DNA from: Bosea sp. 124
Lineage (GTDB): Bacteria; Pseudomonadota; Alphaproteobacteria; Rhizobiales; Beijerinckiaceae
Direction: 5' to 3'
NCBI RefSeq assembly: GCF_003046175.1
Contig: NZ_PZZM01000001.1
Coordinates: 1,249,001-1,313,000 of the forward strand
DNA: 64,000 nt
The translations under genes were made by a program, and so were the position numbers. Shown one piece after another: positions 55,552-64,000 of the stretch; the stretch's first letter is position 1; the number at the start of each line of letters is the position of its first letter. The notes beneath the pieces were generated by a model. The model worked only from the letters and a program-made list of their open reading frames with translations, ran no database searches and was not told the origin of the DNA.

Positions 55552-55935
55552 TCAGCCTGCCGCGTCGAGTTCGGCGAAGGCCTCGCGCGCGATGCGGAAC
55601 GAGTCCACGCCCGCCGGGATGCCGGCATAGATCGCGACCTGGAGGAAGACCTCGCGGATCTCGTCCTTGCTGACGCCGTTCCGGAGCGCGCCCTTGACGT
55701 GCATTTTCAGCTCATGGGGGCGGTTCAATGCGCTGATCATGGCGAGGTTCAGCATCGAACGCGTCTTGCGCGGCAGGCCGTCGCGGCCCCAGACGGCGCC
55801 CCAGCAATACTCGGTCGTGAGTTCCTGCATCGGCATGTTGAATTCGTCCGCCGTCGCCAGCGACTTCTCGACGAACTCCCTGCCGAGCACGTCCTTGCGG
55901 ATGGCGAGACCACGATCGAAGACGTCCTTGCTCAT
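55552..55935 (-). CDS. Carboxymuconolactone decarboxylase family protein
   Basis: A 127-residue all-helical CMD-family protein. TEYCWGAVWGRDGLPRKTRSMLNLAMI and ALRNGVSKDEIREVFLQVAIYAGIPAG are the family core. It resembles the PcaC gamma-carboxymuconolactone decarboxylase branch, but other members are peroxidase-like or of unknown function. It is the last gene of the minus-strand uptake and catabolism operon. Confidence 0.9.
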   Translation of the reverse strand: MSKDVFDRGLAIRKDVLGREFVEKSLATADEFNMPMQELTTEYCWGAVWGRDGLPRKTRSMLNLAMISALNRPHELKMHVKGALRNGVSKDEIREVFLQVAIYAGIPAGVDSFRIAREAFAELDAAG

Positions 55936-56037
55936 GTCATTCTCCAGGTTGAGCGGGCAGTGATGCCCCGGGCGGCGCCCGGGGCGGGGGCGGCCGGCCT
56001 GTGAGAGCCAGCCGCGATCGGCGTCATATGATCTGCG

Positions 56038-57270
56038 TCACTTCTTGGACCAGATGGCCTGGCTGACCGCGAGATCGGGCGGGAAGACGGTATTGGGCAC
56101 GCCGCTTTGCCACTGCACGATGGTCAGGCCGGCATTCACGCGGCGGCCCTTGTCGTCGAACTTGATCAGGCCGCCGGGGTAGTATTTCGACGGGCCGAGA
56201 TCGAGCGTGCGCAGCGCCTGGGCGACGGCTTCCTTGTCGGCCTTGCCGGCCTTTTCGAGGGCCGCGGCGACGACCCACATATCGGCATAGGTCGAGATGC
56301 CGTTCTGGGTCATCCACGGCTCGCCATATTTGGCCTTGAGCTCGGCGATCAGCGGCTCATGGCCCTTGGAACCCCAGCTGCCGACGCAGGTCATGACGCC
56401 CTGCAGCATGTCTGCGCCCATCGTCTTGAGGATTTCCGGCTCGGCGATGGCGATGCCGAAGGAGATCATCGGAATACGCGCCTGGCCGAGGCCGAACTCG
56501 TTCATCTTCTCCATGATGAGCTTGCCGTCGGAGATCACCGTCGGCAGGAAGAACAGCAGGTCGGGCCTGGTCGCGCGGACCTTCTGGATGAGCGGCGTCG
56601 CATCCGACAGCGGCGGGGTGAAGGTCTCGTCGACGACGAGGGTGAGCCCATGCTCCTTCAGCAGGCGTTCGCGCATCGGCTTGACCGAGGCGACAGAGGC
56701 GCCGGTGTTGTCGGTGATGATCGCGACCGTCTTGGGCCGGACGCCGGTCGCCTTCTCGGCGACCTTCATCACCTCGGGCAGGCACTGCTCGGCCTGGGAG
56801 GCCGCGGTCGCCGAGGTCTGGAAGACGTATTTGAAGCCGCGATCGGTGATCAGGTCCGAATAGGACAGGGTCAGCATCGGCAGACTGGCGCGTTCGGTGA
56901 CTTCGGTTGCGGCCAGGGTGAAGGAGGAGAGATACGAGCCGCTGGCGGCGACGAGATCGGTCTCCTGCGCGACCATGCGCTGGGCCGCGTTCTTGGCCTT
57001 CTCGACCGTGTCGCCGGAATCGAGCAGGACGAGCTTGAGCTTGGCGCCACCGAGCGCCTTGATACCGCCCTGCGCGTTGATGTGCTCGATCGCCATCTCG
57101 GCGCCCATCTTCATGACCTGGCCGGGGCGGGCATAGAGGCCCGACAGCGGCACCAGCAGGCCGACCTTGACCTCGGCCGGGTTTTGGGCGGCGGCAGGGA
57201 AGGCCAGTCCGAGGGCCGCGAGCGCGGGCAGAGCGGCCAGATTGCGGGTCAGGGAACGTCTCGTCGTCAT
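56038..57270 (-). CDS. Branched-chain amino acid type ABC transporter substrate-binding protein
   Basis: A 410-residue periplasmic binding protein of the LivK class with a signal peptide (RRSLTRNLAALPALAALGLAFPAAA). The mature protein opens VKVGLLVPLSGLYARPGQ. In clusters with aromatic or acid catabolism genes such proteins often bind organic acids rather than amino acids. It lies between livF and the CMD gene. Confidence 0.93.
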   Translation of the reverse strand: MTTRRSLTRNLAALPALAALGLAFPAAAQNPAEVKVGLLVPLSGLYARPGQVMKMGAEMAIEHINAQGGIKALGGAKLKLVLLDSGDTVEKAKNAAQRMVAQETDLVAASGSYLSSFTLAATEVTERASLPMLTLSYSDLITDRGFKYVFQTSATAASQAEQCLPEVMKVAEKATGVRPKTVAIITDNTGASVASVKPMRERLLKEHGLTLVVDETFTPPLSDATPLIQKVRATRPDLLFFLPTVISDGKLIMEKMNEFGLGQARIPMISFGIAIAEPEILKTMGADMLQGVMTCVGSWGSKGHEPLIAELKAKYGEPWMTQNGISTYADMWVVAAALEKAGKADKEAVAQALRTLDLGPSKYYPGGLIKFDDKGRRVNAGLTIVQWQSGVPNTVFPPDLAVSQAIWSKK

Positions 57271-57369
57271 GGTTTCGTCTCCTCCAGGGTGGTGCCGCTG
57301 TCGCCGCGGCTTTCGGGTCTTCGGTGTGGCTCGGTCAGATGGCCGGACAGGCCAGATGCCGAGAGAATG

Positions 57370-58077
57370 TCACATGCCCAGATAGGCCTGCCGGACGCGG
57401 TCATCCGCGCGCAGCGTTCGGTTGTCGCCTTCGAGAACGACGCGGCCGGCCTCGAGCACATAGCCGTGGTCGGCCGATTCCAGCGCCTCGGCGACGCGCT
57501 GCTCGACCAGGAGAATGGTCAGCCCCGTGTCGCGGCGGATCTCGATCAGCTTCTCGAAAATGAAATCGGCGATGGCGGGCGCGAGCCCCATCGACGGCTC
57601 GTCGAGCATCAGCAGCTTCGGCGAGGAGGCGAGCCCCCGGCCGATCGCGACCATCTGCTGCTCGCCACCCGAGAGCGTGCCGGCGAACTGGCCGCGCCGC
57701 TCGGCCAGCACCGGCAGCCAGGTGAAGATGCGCTCGATGTTGCGCTTCCAGTCGCGCTGGCCAGCGGCCGTATAGGCGCCCATCTCGAGGTTCTCGAGCA
57801 CGCTCAGCGAGGGGAAGACCTGCCGCCCCTCGGGCACATGCGCGATGCCAAGATGGGCCCGGCCCGAGGGCGGGACGCTGGCGAGATCGATGCCCTCGAA
57901 GGTGATGCGGCCCTGGCGCGGCCGCAGGATGCCCGAGATGGTCTTGAACAGGGTCGTCTTGCCGGCACCGTTGGGGCCGACGACGGCGACGAACTGCCCG
58001 GCATCGACCGAGAGCGAGACATCGCGCAGGACGGGGATGGCCGAGTAGCCGGCCAGAACAGTCTCAAGCCTGAGCAT
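57370..58077 (-). CDS. livF: Branched-chain amino acid type ABC transporter ATPase LivF
   Basis: A 235-residue ATPase with Walker A GPNGAGKTT (34-42), signature LSGGEQQM and LDEPSMGLAP. The length and sequence LAHVPEGRQVFPSLSVLENL-type stretch are LivF-like. It overlaps the upstream permease-ATPase fusion gene by 14 bases. Confidence 0.94.
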   Translation of the reverse strand: MLRLETVLAGYSAIPVLRDVSLSVDAGQFVAVVGPNGAGKTTLFKTISGILRPRQGRITFEGIDLASVPPSGRAHLGIAHVPEGRQVFPSLSVLENLEMGAYTAAGQRDWKRNIERIFTWLPVLAERRGQFAGTLSGGEQQMVAIGRGLASSPKLLMLDEPSMGLAPAIADFIFEKLIEIRRDTGLTILLVEQRVAEALESADHGYVLEAGRVVLEGDNRTLRADDRVRQAYLGM

Positions 58078-59821
58078 CGACCACCCATTTCTTGCCGAGA
58101 TAGGCCTCGATCACGCGCGGATCGCGCGTCACGGCGGTGGGCTCGCCATCGACGAGGACGGCGCCGTGATCGAGGACGAGGAAATGATCGACCAGCTTCA
58201 CCATGGCCTGCATGGTGTGCTCGATGATCACGATGGTGACGGAGTCGGCCGCCAGACGCCGGATGACGGCGACAACCTCATCGGCCTCGCCATGGCCGAG
58301 GCCCGCCAGCGTCTCGTCGAGCAGCAGGAGCTTCGGCTGGCCGGCGAGCGCGCGCGCCAGCTCCATCAGCCGCAGCTCCTTGGTCATCAGTTCGCCGGCG
58401 AGCTTGTCGGCGACATGCGAGAGACCAACGCGCGCCACCGCCTCGGCGGCGAGGCGCTTCGCCTCCTCATCGTCGGGTGTCGCGACATAGGCGCCGAGCA
58501 CGACGTTCTCGGCGACGGACATGCGCAGGAAGGGGCGCATCACCTGGAAGGTGCGGCCGACGCCGAGCGCGCAGATCTGGTGCGGCTTCATGCCGACCGT
58601 TTCGCGGCCATAGACCTTGACCTCCCCCTGGTCAGGCTTGAGGAAGCCGTTGAGCAGATTGAACAGCGTGGTCTTGCCGGCGCCGTTGGGACCAATGATG
58701 CCGAGGATCGCGCCCTCGGGCACGTCGAAGGAGATGTCCCGGTTGGCCTTGAGCCCGCCGAAGGACTTCGAGACATTGCGGACGCTGAGCGCGACCGGGG
58801 CATCCTTAGCCGGCTTCGTGCGCGCTGATGCCGCAACGGGCTCCGAGACGGCGGGGAGGATCGCCACAGCGCCGGCGCGCCCGCGCTTGAGGACGCGGTC
58901 CCGCAGTTTCCAGTAGACGCCCTCGGGCGCGATCAGGATGACGCCGATGATGGCGAGGCCGTAGACGACGCCCTGAATGCCGGGAAAGCGCGAGCCCAGC
59001 TCCGCATGCAGGATTTCAGCAACGGGGATCAGGAAGGCCGCGCCGATGACCGGGCCCCAGACCGAGCCGATGCCGCCGAACATGGCGACCGTCAGCGCCT
59101 GCGCCGAAACCAGCATGCCGAAGACGGATGGCGGCGTCACGACCAGCAGGACGATGGCGTAGAAGCCGCCGACCATGCCGGCGATCGCGCCGGAGATGGC
59201 GATGGCCTTGAGCTTCCAGGCGAGTGTGTCGATGCCCGCGGCTTCCGCCGCCGCCTCGTTCTGCTTGATCGCCATCAGGGCGCGGCCGAAGCGCGAACGC
59301 TCGATCCATTGCGAGAACAGCATCACCGCGACGAGCAGCCCGAGCGCCAGCAGGGTGTAGACCCTGTGATCGGCGAACTGCATGTAGGCGGCCGGGTTCT
59401 CGCGCTTGATCGGCAGCGTCAGCTCCTGATAGCCGAGCCATTCAAAGACGTAGAGCAGCGCCAGCGGGTAGGCGAGCATGGCGAGCGCGAAGTAATGCCC
59501 GCGCAGCCGGAAGGTCGGGAAGCCGACGGCAAGACCGGCGAGACCGCCAACCAGCGCCGAGACCGGGATCATCAGCCAGGGCGTCAGGTCGAAATGGATC
59601 TGACCGAGGGCGGTCGTGTAGGCGCCGAGCCCGAAGAAGGCGGCGTGGCCGAAAGAGACAAGGCCCGTATAGCCGGAGAGAACGTTCCAGGAGAGGCCGA
59701 AGCAGGCCCAGACCAGCACCAGCGTCAGCATGAGCTGGTAATAGGAATTGGTCACCAGCAGCGAGAGCAGCGCATAGGCCGCCGCAAACGCCAGGACCGG
59801 GACGAGAGAGGACAGACGCAT
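58064..59821 (-). CDS. Fused permease-ATPase, LivM-LivG
   Basis: A 585-residue protein. Residues 1 to about 310 are a LivM-type permease (GLSWNVLSGYTGLVSFGHAAF, FGGIGSVWGPVIGA); about 311-343 are an Ala/Lys linker; about 344-585 are a LivG-type ATPase with Walker A GPNGAGKTT (377-385) and Walker B LLLLDE (498-503). Where LivG usually has an LSxGQ signature this one reads ELMTKELRLMELARAL, so the signature is degenerate. Such fusions are known in this transporter family. LivF would supply the second ATPase. Start and stop are 1 base and 14 bases from the neighbours. Confidence 0.93.
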   Translation of the reverse strand: MRLSSLVPVLAFAAAYALLSLLVTNSYYQLMLTLVLVWACFGLSWNVLSGYTGLVSFGHAAFFGLGAYTTALGQIHFDLTPWLMIPVSALVGGLAGLAVGFPTFRLRGHYFALAMLAYPLALLYVFEWLGYQELTLPIKRENPAAYMQFADHRVYTLLALGLLVAVMLFSQWIERSRFGRALMAIKQNEAAAEAAGIDTLAWKLKAIAISGAIAGMVGGFYAIVLLVVTPPSVFGMLVSAQALTVAMFGGIGSVWGPVIGAAFLIPVAEILHAELGSRFPGIQGVVYGLAIIGVILIAPEGVYWKLRDRVLKRGRAGAVAILPAVSEPVAASARTKPAKDAPVALSVRNVSKSFGGLKANRDISFDVPEGAILGIIGPNGAGKTTLFNLLNGFLKPDQGEVKVYGRETVGMKPHQICALGVGRTFQVMRPFLRMSVAENVVLGAYVATPDDEEAKRLAAEAVARVGLSHVADKLAGELMTKELRLMELARALAGQPKLLLLDETLAGLGHGEADEVVAVIRRLAADSVTIVIIEHTMQAMVKLVDHFLVLDHGAVLVDGEPTAVTRDPRVIEAYLGKKWVVDAQA

Positions 59822-59822
59822 G

Positions 59823-60779
59823 TCAGGTCCTCTCCACGACGCGGCCGAAGAAGCCCTGCGGGCGCAGGAACACGATCAGCAGGAAGACCACGAAGATCGC
59901 GGCATTCTGGAGCTGCGTCGGCAGGATCAACGTCGAGAGCTGCTGCACGAGGCCGATGGTCATGCCGCCCCAGAAGGCGCCGACGATCGAGCCCATGCCG
60001 CCGAGGACGACGCCGGCATACATGACGATGACGTATTCGAGCCCGATATAGGGCTGGAACGGGTAGTTGGTGGCGAGCAGGCCGCCGGCGATGGCGGTGA
60101 TGCCGACGCCGAGCGCGAAGGCAATGCGATGCGCCTTGTCGACGTCGATACCCATATAGGTCGCGGCCTCGGGATTGTCGGCCGCGGCGCGCAGCGACTT
60201 GCCGAGCCGCGAACGGGCGATCATCAGCGCCAGCACCGCGATCGTCGCGATCGAGAACAGGGCCGCGATGCCGCGCGACTTGTTGACGAAGATGCTGACG
60301 AAATCGCCCCAGAACGGACCAAGCTCCCAGGCGCTGCTGGAGAGCGGCGTGCGGATCGAATGCAGCTCGGAGCCGAAGACGATCATGCCGCCGTTCTGGA
60401 GGACCAGCGCGATGCCGAGCGTCAGGATGAGCTGGGCGTAATGGCCCTCGCCGTCGAGCTGGGCAGTGCGCGTGCCGGTGACCTTCGAGATCAGCGCCTT
60501 GTGGATGCCGTAGCCGAACAGGAAGAGCAGCGGCCCGGCCAGCAGGATCGCGATATAGGGGCCGATGAGGCTGCCCGCGAGCGCCTGGATGCCGAGCGCG
60601 CCGAAGAGGAAATAGGCGGCATACATGCCGAGCATCATGAAGTCGCCATGGGCGAAATTGATCACCCGCATGACGCCGAAGATCAGGCCGAGGCCGACGC
60701 ACATCAGCCCGTAGATCGCACCGGCGAGCAGCCCCGCGGCGAGCGCCTGCAGGATGTTCTCGATCAACTGCGCCGTCAT
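59823..60779 (-). CDS. livH: Branched-chain amino acid type ABC transporter permease LivH
   Basis: A 318-residue LivH-family permease with GLMCVGLGLIFGVMRVINFAHGDFMMLGMY and VVLGGMGSIVGAFWGG. The open frame continues upstream into the MmgE gene region, but homology starts at MTAQLIENIL, so I place the start at 60779. It pairs with the permease half of the LivM-LivG fusion. Confidence 0.94.
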   Translation of the reverse strand: MTAQLIENILQALAAGLLAGAIYGLMCVGLGLIFGVMRVINFAHGDFMMLGMYAAYFLFGALGIQALAGSLIGPYIAILLAGPLLFLFGYGIHKALISKVTGTRTAQLDGEGHYAQLILTLGIALVLQNGGMIVFGSELHSIRTPLSSSAWELGPFWGDFVSIFVNKSRGIAALFSIATIAVLALMIARSRLGKSLRAAADNPEAATYMGIDVDKAHRIAFALGVGITAIAGGLLATNYPFQPYIGLEYVIVMYAGVVLGGMGSIVGAFWGGMTIGLVQQLSTLILPTQLQNAAIFVVFLLIVFLRPQGFFGRVVERT

Positions 60780-60907
60780 CGCACGGCCCTCCGGGCGGCC
60801 GCGCCCTGCGGTCGTCTGGTCACGACAGGCATTCCTCACTCCCCATTCGTTCACGCCGGATCGTGTCGCCCGGCCTTCGTCTTCCGCACGCCCGATGGGG
60901 CGCGCGG

Positions 60908-62353
60908 TCAGCCTTTCGCGGCTGCCCGTCTGGTGCGGGCCGGGACGGCGCCGTCGCCGGCCAGGCAGAGCCGGCCGATGCGCCCGGCATCGGTCAGGGT
61001 TTCGAGCCCGTCGATCAGGGCTTCGATCTCGTCGGCCCGGCGCAGGCCGAGGCGCTCGCCGGCCGAGGCGCGGAAGCGCGCCCGGATTTCGGATTCCGTC
61101 GCCGGCACGACATCGGACAGGCGGTGATTGATGCGCGTGCCGTTGCGCAGCGTGACGGCGACCTCGGCGCCCTGACGAGCCGGGAAAGCGGCCGTGAAGC
61201 CAGCATCGCGGCGCAGGCTGGCGAGACGCGCCAGATGCAGGATCACCGGCTCGTCGAGGCGGGCGTAGTTCGCCTCCTCGACGACGCCGCGCCGGAGCGC
61301 GGCGGCGACACCGTACTGGATGCTCATCTTGGCCTGCAGCGCATGGGCGAAGGGGCCGGCGAAGTCGCAGCCGGGATAGCGGATCGCGGCGTCGGGCAGA
61401 TCCACCGTCAAGGTCTCGATCTCGCCCGGATCCTCGATCTGGTCGGCGACGCGCAACGCCGCCTGACAGGCCGTCTGGGCGAAATTGCACGCGGGGACGG
61501 GCTTGTTGTAGACGGCAAGAATCTCGGCCTTGCCGTCGGCAAAGAGCGCGACGGGCGCGCGCGGCGGGCCACGGCGGAAGGCGGCGAAGAGCCCGGCCTC
61601 GCCTTCGAGGATCGTCTCCGAGGCATAGGCGCCGGCCGCCGCCAGCTCGACCGCGGTGACGGCACTGCGCGCAGCGAAGCCCGGATGGAAATACATGTCC
61701 CCGGCGCCGGTATGGGGCCACTGGTTGAGGCCACCGGAGGTGTTGGCGGCAAGACCGAGAGCGGCGACGATCTCGTCCTCGCTCAGGCCGAGCAGGATGG
61801 CGCCCGCGAGCGCCCCGCCGATCGGCCCGACCGTGCCGGTCGGCCGGAACAGGCGCGCCAGATCAGCGTCGAACAGGGCACGCCCGAGACGGGCGCCGCC
61901 CTCATAGCCGACCAGCGCCGCCTTGAGCAGGGCGGCACCCGAGCAAGCCTGATCCTGGCTGGAACGATCCTGGGCCAGCGCCAGCAGCGTCGGCCAGACG
62001 ACGACGCCGTGATGGCTGATGCTGCCGGCATGCATGTCCTCACGGACGAGGCCATGGCCGGTCGTGCCATTGGCGAAGGCGGCCTCGCCCGGTGTCGCGA
62101 GGATGTCGGAGCCGATGATGGCGGCCCCGTCGGCGCGCGATCTGGCGATCGCCCGCGCCTGCCGACTCGTCGGCAGGTCGTAAGCCTCGAAGCAGCAGGA
62201 GAGGAAGTCGATCAGGCAGATCTTGAGCTTGGCCTGGACTTCCTCGCCGAAGCCGGCGGGCTCGGCTGCCAGCGCGGCCCGCGCAAGCATGCGCGTCAGC
62301 GAGGCGGCCGGTCCGTGCGACGGTTCTGGCATATCGGCGTGGACAGCGGCCAT
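60908..62353 (-). CDS. MmgE/PrpD family protein
   Basis: A 481-residue protein of the 2-methylcitrate dehydratase / cis-aconitate decarboxylase / iminodisuccinate epimerase superfamily. ICLIDFLSCCFEAY, GTTGHGLVREDMH, GLAANTSGGLNQWPHTG and PVPACNFAQTACQAAL follow the family pattern. It acts on polycarboxylic acids; the exact substrate is unknown. A clear GGAAGGAGCG precedes the ATG. It follows the dehydrogenase gene by 39 bases in the catabolic operon. Confidence 0.9.
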   Translation of the reverse strand: MAAVHADMPEPSHGPAASLTRMLARAALAAEPAGFGEEVQAKLKICLIDFLSCCFEAYDLPTSRQARAIARSRADGAAIIGSDILATPGEAAFANGTTGHGLVREDMHAGSISHHGVVVWPTLLALAQDRSSQDQACSGAALLKAALVGYEGGARLGRALFDADLARLFRPTGTVGPIGGALAGAILLGLSEDEIVAALGLAANTSGGLNQWPHTGAGDMYFHPGFAARSAVTAVELAAAGAYASETILEGEAGLFAAFRRGPPRAPVALFADGKAEILAVYNKPVPACNFAQTACQAALRVADQIEDPGEIETLTVDLPDAAIRYPGCDFAGPFAHALQAKMSIQYGVAAALRRGVVEEANYARLDEPVILHLARLASLRRDAGFTAAFPARQGAEVAVTLRNGTRINHRLSDVVPATESEIRARFRASAGERLGLRRADEIEALIDGLETLTDAGRIGRLCLAGDGAVPARTRRAAAKG

Positions 62354-62392
62354 GGCGCGCTCCTTCCGAAACCGGCCTGATCGGGAGCAGGG

Positions 62393-63280
62393 TCAGCCGC
62401 GGATCTCGACCCCGGCCCATTCCTCCAGCACCTTGGCAATGCTGGTGAAATCCGACTGCGCGCCGAACTTCGCCTGCGTCACCGCGAGCATCTGGCGCAC
62501 CGCCGCGCCGACCACCATCGGCACGCCCATCGCCTCGGCCTCGTCGACGCAGAGACGCACGTCCTTGTAGGACAAGCCCGTCGCGAAGCCGAAATCGAAG
62601 GTGCCCGGCAGGACCGAGCGCGGGAACTTGTCCTCGCTGGCGCTGTTGCGGCCGCTCGACACGTTGATGATGTCGATCAGGACCTTGGCATCGAGCCCGG
62701 CCTTGACGCCCATCGCCATCGCCTCGGAGGTGATGACCAGCGCGGCAGCCGCCATCAGGTTGTTGGCGAGCTTGGCGGTCTGGGCCAGACCCGGCTTCTC
62801 GCCGGTGAAGAAGATCTTGCCGAAGGTCTTCAGGATCGGCTCGAGTTCGTCGAAGGTCGCCTTCGGGCAGGAGACCATGACGGCGAGCGTGCCGTTGGTC
62901 GCGCCCTTGATGCCGCCACTGACCGGGCTGTCGACCGAGATGATGTTCTTCTTCGCCAGGCCTTCGGCGACGACGACCGCAGCGCCCGGGCCCGAGGTCG
63001 AGAGATCGACCATGACGCGGACGCGCTTACCGTCGCTGACGCCATCGGGCCCCAGCGCCACCGCCTTGACGATGTCGGGCGTCGGCAGGCTGACCAGAAC
63101 GATCTCGGCTTCGTCCGCGACCGCCCTCGGCGAAGCCACGACCTTGGCGCCCTTGGCGGCAAGCGCATCGGTCGCCTGCTTCTGGGTGTCGAAAATAACG
63201 AGCTGGTGCCCGGCCTCGATGAGGCGGGAGACCATCGGTCCGCCCATGCGGCCGACGCCAACAAAGCCTAGAACTGCCAT
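62393..63280 (-). CDS. 3-hydroxyisobutyrate dehydrogenase-like / tartronate semialdehyde reductase-like oxidoreductase
   Basis: A 295-residue beta-hydroxyacid dehydrogenase with the NAD(P) fold GVGRMG (8-13), the substrate-binding loop DSPVSGGIKGA (117-127) and catalytic Lys170 (AKLANNLMAAA). It probably interconverts a hydroxyacid and its semialdehyde. The ATG at 63280 is chosen because GGGAG precedes it and the fold begins at once; a longer frame upstream adds 18 unlikely residues. It appears to be the first gene of the operon that continues with MmgE/PrpD and the Liv transporter. Confidence 0.92.
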   Translation of the reverse strand: MAVLGFVGVGRMGGPMVSRLIEAGHQLVIFDTQKQATDALAAKGAKVVASPRAVADEAEIVLVSLPTPDIVKAVALGPDGVSDGKRVRVMVDLSTSGPGAAVVVAEGLAKKNIISVDSPVSGGIKGATNGTLAVMVSCPKATFDELEPILKTFGKIFFTGEKPGLAQTAKLANNLMAAAALVITSEAMAMGVKAGLDAKVLIDIINVSSGRNSASEDKFPRSVLPGTFDFGFATGLSYKDVRLCVDEAEAMGVPMVVGAAVRQMLAVTQAKFGAQSDFTSIAKVLEEWAGVEIRG

Positions 63281-63451
63281 CCCTGATCTCCCTGCGCCGG
63301 ACGCTGCGGCCCCGGCGTCTTCATTCGTTGTCACTACGCTAGCGAAACCGTGCAGCCGGCGGCATCGCCAAGGGTCGAATATCAGTCATGTCGTATCCGT
63401 CATGCCGAGCGCGGGCCGGCCGGCGGTTCGCCTCAGCGGCAACCGTTCCGC

Positions 63452-64000
63452 TCAACGCCCCTTGGGCAGCCAGAGCCCCTGCTCGGTCAGGCTGCGGACC
63501 TCCTGGCGCACCATGGCGACGAGCGAGCGCATCGCGGGCGTGGTCGGGCGCTGGCTGGAGGTCGCGAGGATGAGCTGGCGGGTGATGCCGGGCTCGACGA
63601 TGCGCCAGGCACGCATGCGGCCGGCCTGCACGCGGGCATGCGCCGTCGAATAGGACAGGATGGTGTAGCCGACGCCGTTCTCGACGAGGCCGAGCGTGGA
63701 CGGCATCGCCTCGACCTCGATCTCGACGCGCGGCACGATGCCGGCCTCGCCCAGCATCGAATCAACCAGCATGCGCAGGCCGTGCGGGCGCGCCGGCAGG
63801 ATCAGCGGAATCTCGGAGAGCAGGCGGGCAGTCACGCTTTCGGCGTCCGGCACAATACCGCCCTCGGCCGGGCCGAGCAGGAAGAGTTCGTCGGTCAGCA
63901 GCGGCTCGGCCCGCAGGCTGCCGGTGCGCGGCGCGTTGTAGAGCACCGCGACGTCGATCTTGCCGGTGAGCAGCCATTCCAGCACATGGCCGCTGAAGCC
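63452..64000 (-). CDS. LysR family transcriptional regulator (N-terminus outside window)
   Basis: The last 183 codons of a LysR-type regulator, reading in from the right window edge. KIDVAVLYNAPRTGSLRAEPLLTDELFLLGP and PSTLGLVENGVGYTILSYSTA are typical of the effector-binding domain. The helix-turn-helix lies beyond the window. It is upstream of, and in the same direction as, the catabolic operon, which it may control. Confidence 0.88.
   Translation of the reverse strand, partial: GFSGHVLEWLLTGKIDVAVLYNAPRTGSLRAEPLLTDELFLLGPAEGGIVPDAESVTARLLSEIPLILPARPHGLRMLVDSMLGEAGIVPRVEIEVEAMPSTLGLVENGVGYTILSYSTAHARVQAGRMRAWRIVEPGITRQLILATSSQRPTTPAMRSLVAMVRQEVRSLTEQGLWLPKGR

Noticed and set aside
59823..61721. 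A 632-codon frame ending in livH
   Set aside because: The first half is the MmgE/PrpD gene in another frame; livH starts at 60779.

Overview
The window is GC-rich (the gene-free stretches included), densely coded chromosomal DNA of an alphaproteobacterium. Several features point to Hyphomicrobiales, and the mix of genes is what I would expect of a Bosea-like soil or plant-associated genus: many ABC and TRAP uptake systems, a phoR-pstSCAB-phoU-phoB cluster, UvrB with a long N-terminal extension, and intergenic palindromic repeats. The genus is an inference from gene content only. I see no prophage, insertion sequence, tRNA, rRNA or CRISPR array.

Layout. 1-3.1 kb: end of a branched-chain amino acid type (Liv) ABC operon (binding protein, LivH, LivM). 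3.1-5.1 kb: an isochorismatase-fold hydrolase, a small secreted protein and a repeat-filled gap. 5.1-14 kb: uvrB, a large single-chain MmeI-like restriction-modification enzyme, a DUF2945 protein, a TPR protein, a flavoprotein and a YnfA-type membrane protein. 14.1-20.8 kb: the phosphate starvation cluster on the minus strand, with two candidate PHO boxes, followed by a PPK2 polyphosphate kinase on the plus strand. 22.2-29.3 kb: an SDR, a phosphonate-monoester-hydrolase-like sulfatase-fold enzyme and a spermidine/putrescine-type ABC transporter. 29.3-40.1 kb: a sugar catabolism island with a TRAP transporter, FCD-GntR regulator, DHDPS-fold aldolase, sugar ABC transporter, and divergently an aldo-keto reductase, a lactonase-like amidohydrolase and a FucU-type mutarotase. 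Together these look like an oxidative L-fucose (or similar 6-deoxy sugar) pathway. 40-48.5 kb: an MFS exporter, DUF1269 protein, dapD, 8-oxoguanine deaminase, MarR regulator, cobF and an unrecognised pair of overlapping small genes. 48.5-52 kb: dihydropyrimidinase, a VOC protein and an orphan TRAP binding protein. 52.2-55.5 kb: four consecutive plus-strand genes for coiled-coil proteins that I do not recognise as a described operon; one has a crescentin-like architecture. 55.5-64 kb: a minus-strand catabolic and uptake operon (CMD protein, Liv binding protein, LivF, a fused LivM-LivG, LivH, MmgE/PrpD, 3-hydroxyisobutyrate-dehydrogenase-like enzyme) with a LysR regulator cut by the window edge.

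The gaps between genes carry at least three families of palindromic repeats. These often sit inside apparent operons and may shape differential expression of the flanking genes. The most interesting unexplained structure is the four-gene coiled-coil cluster; the next are the incomplete fucose-type island with a shared palindrome upstream of two of its units, and the apparently soluble PhoR.
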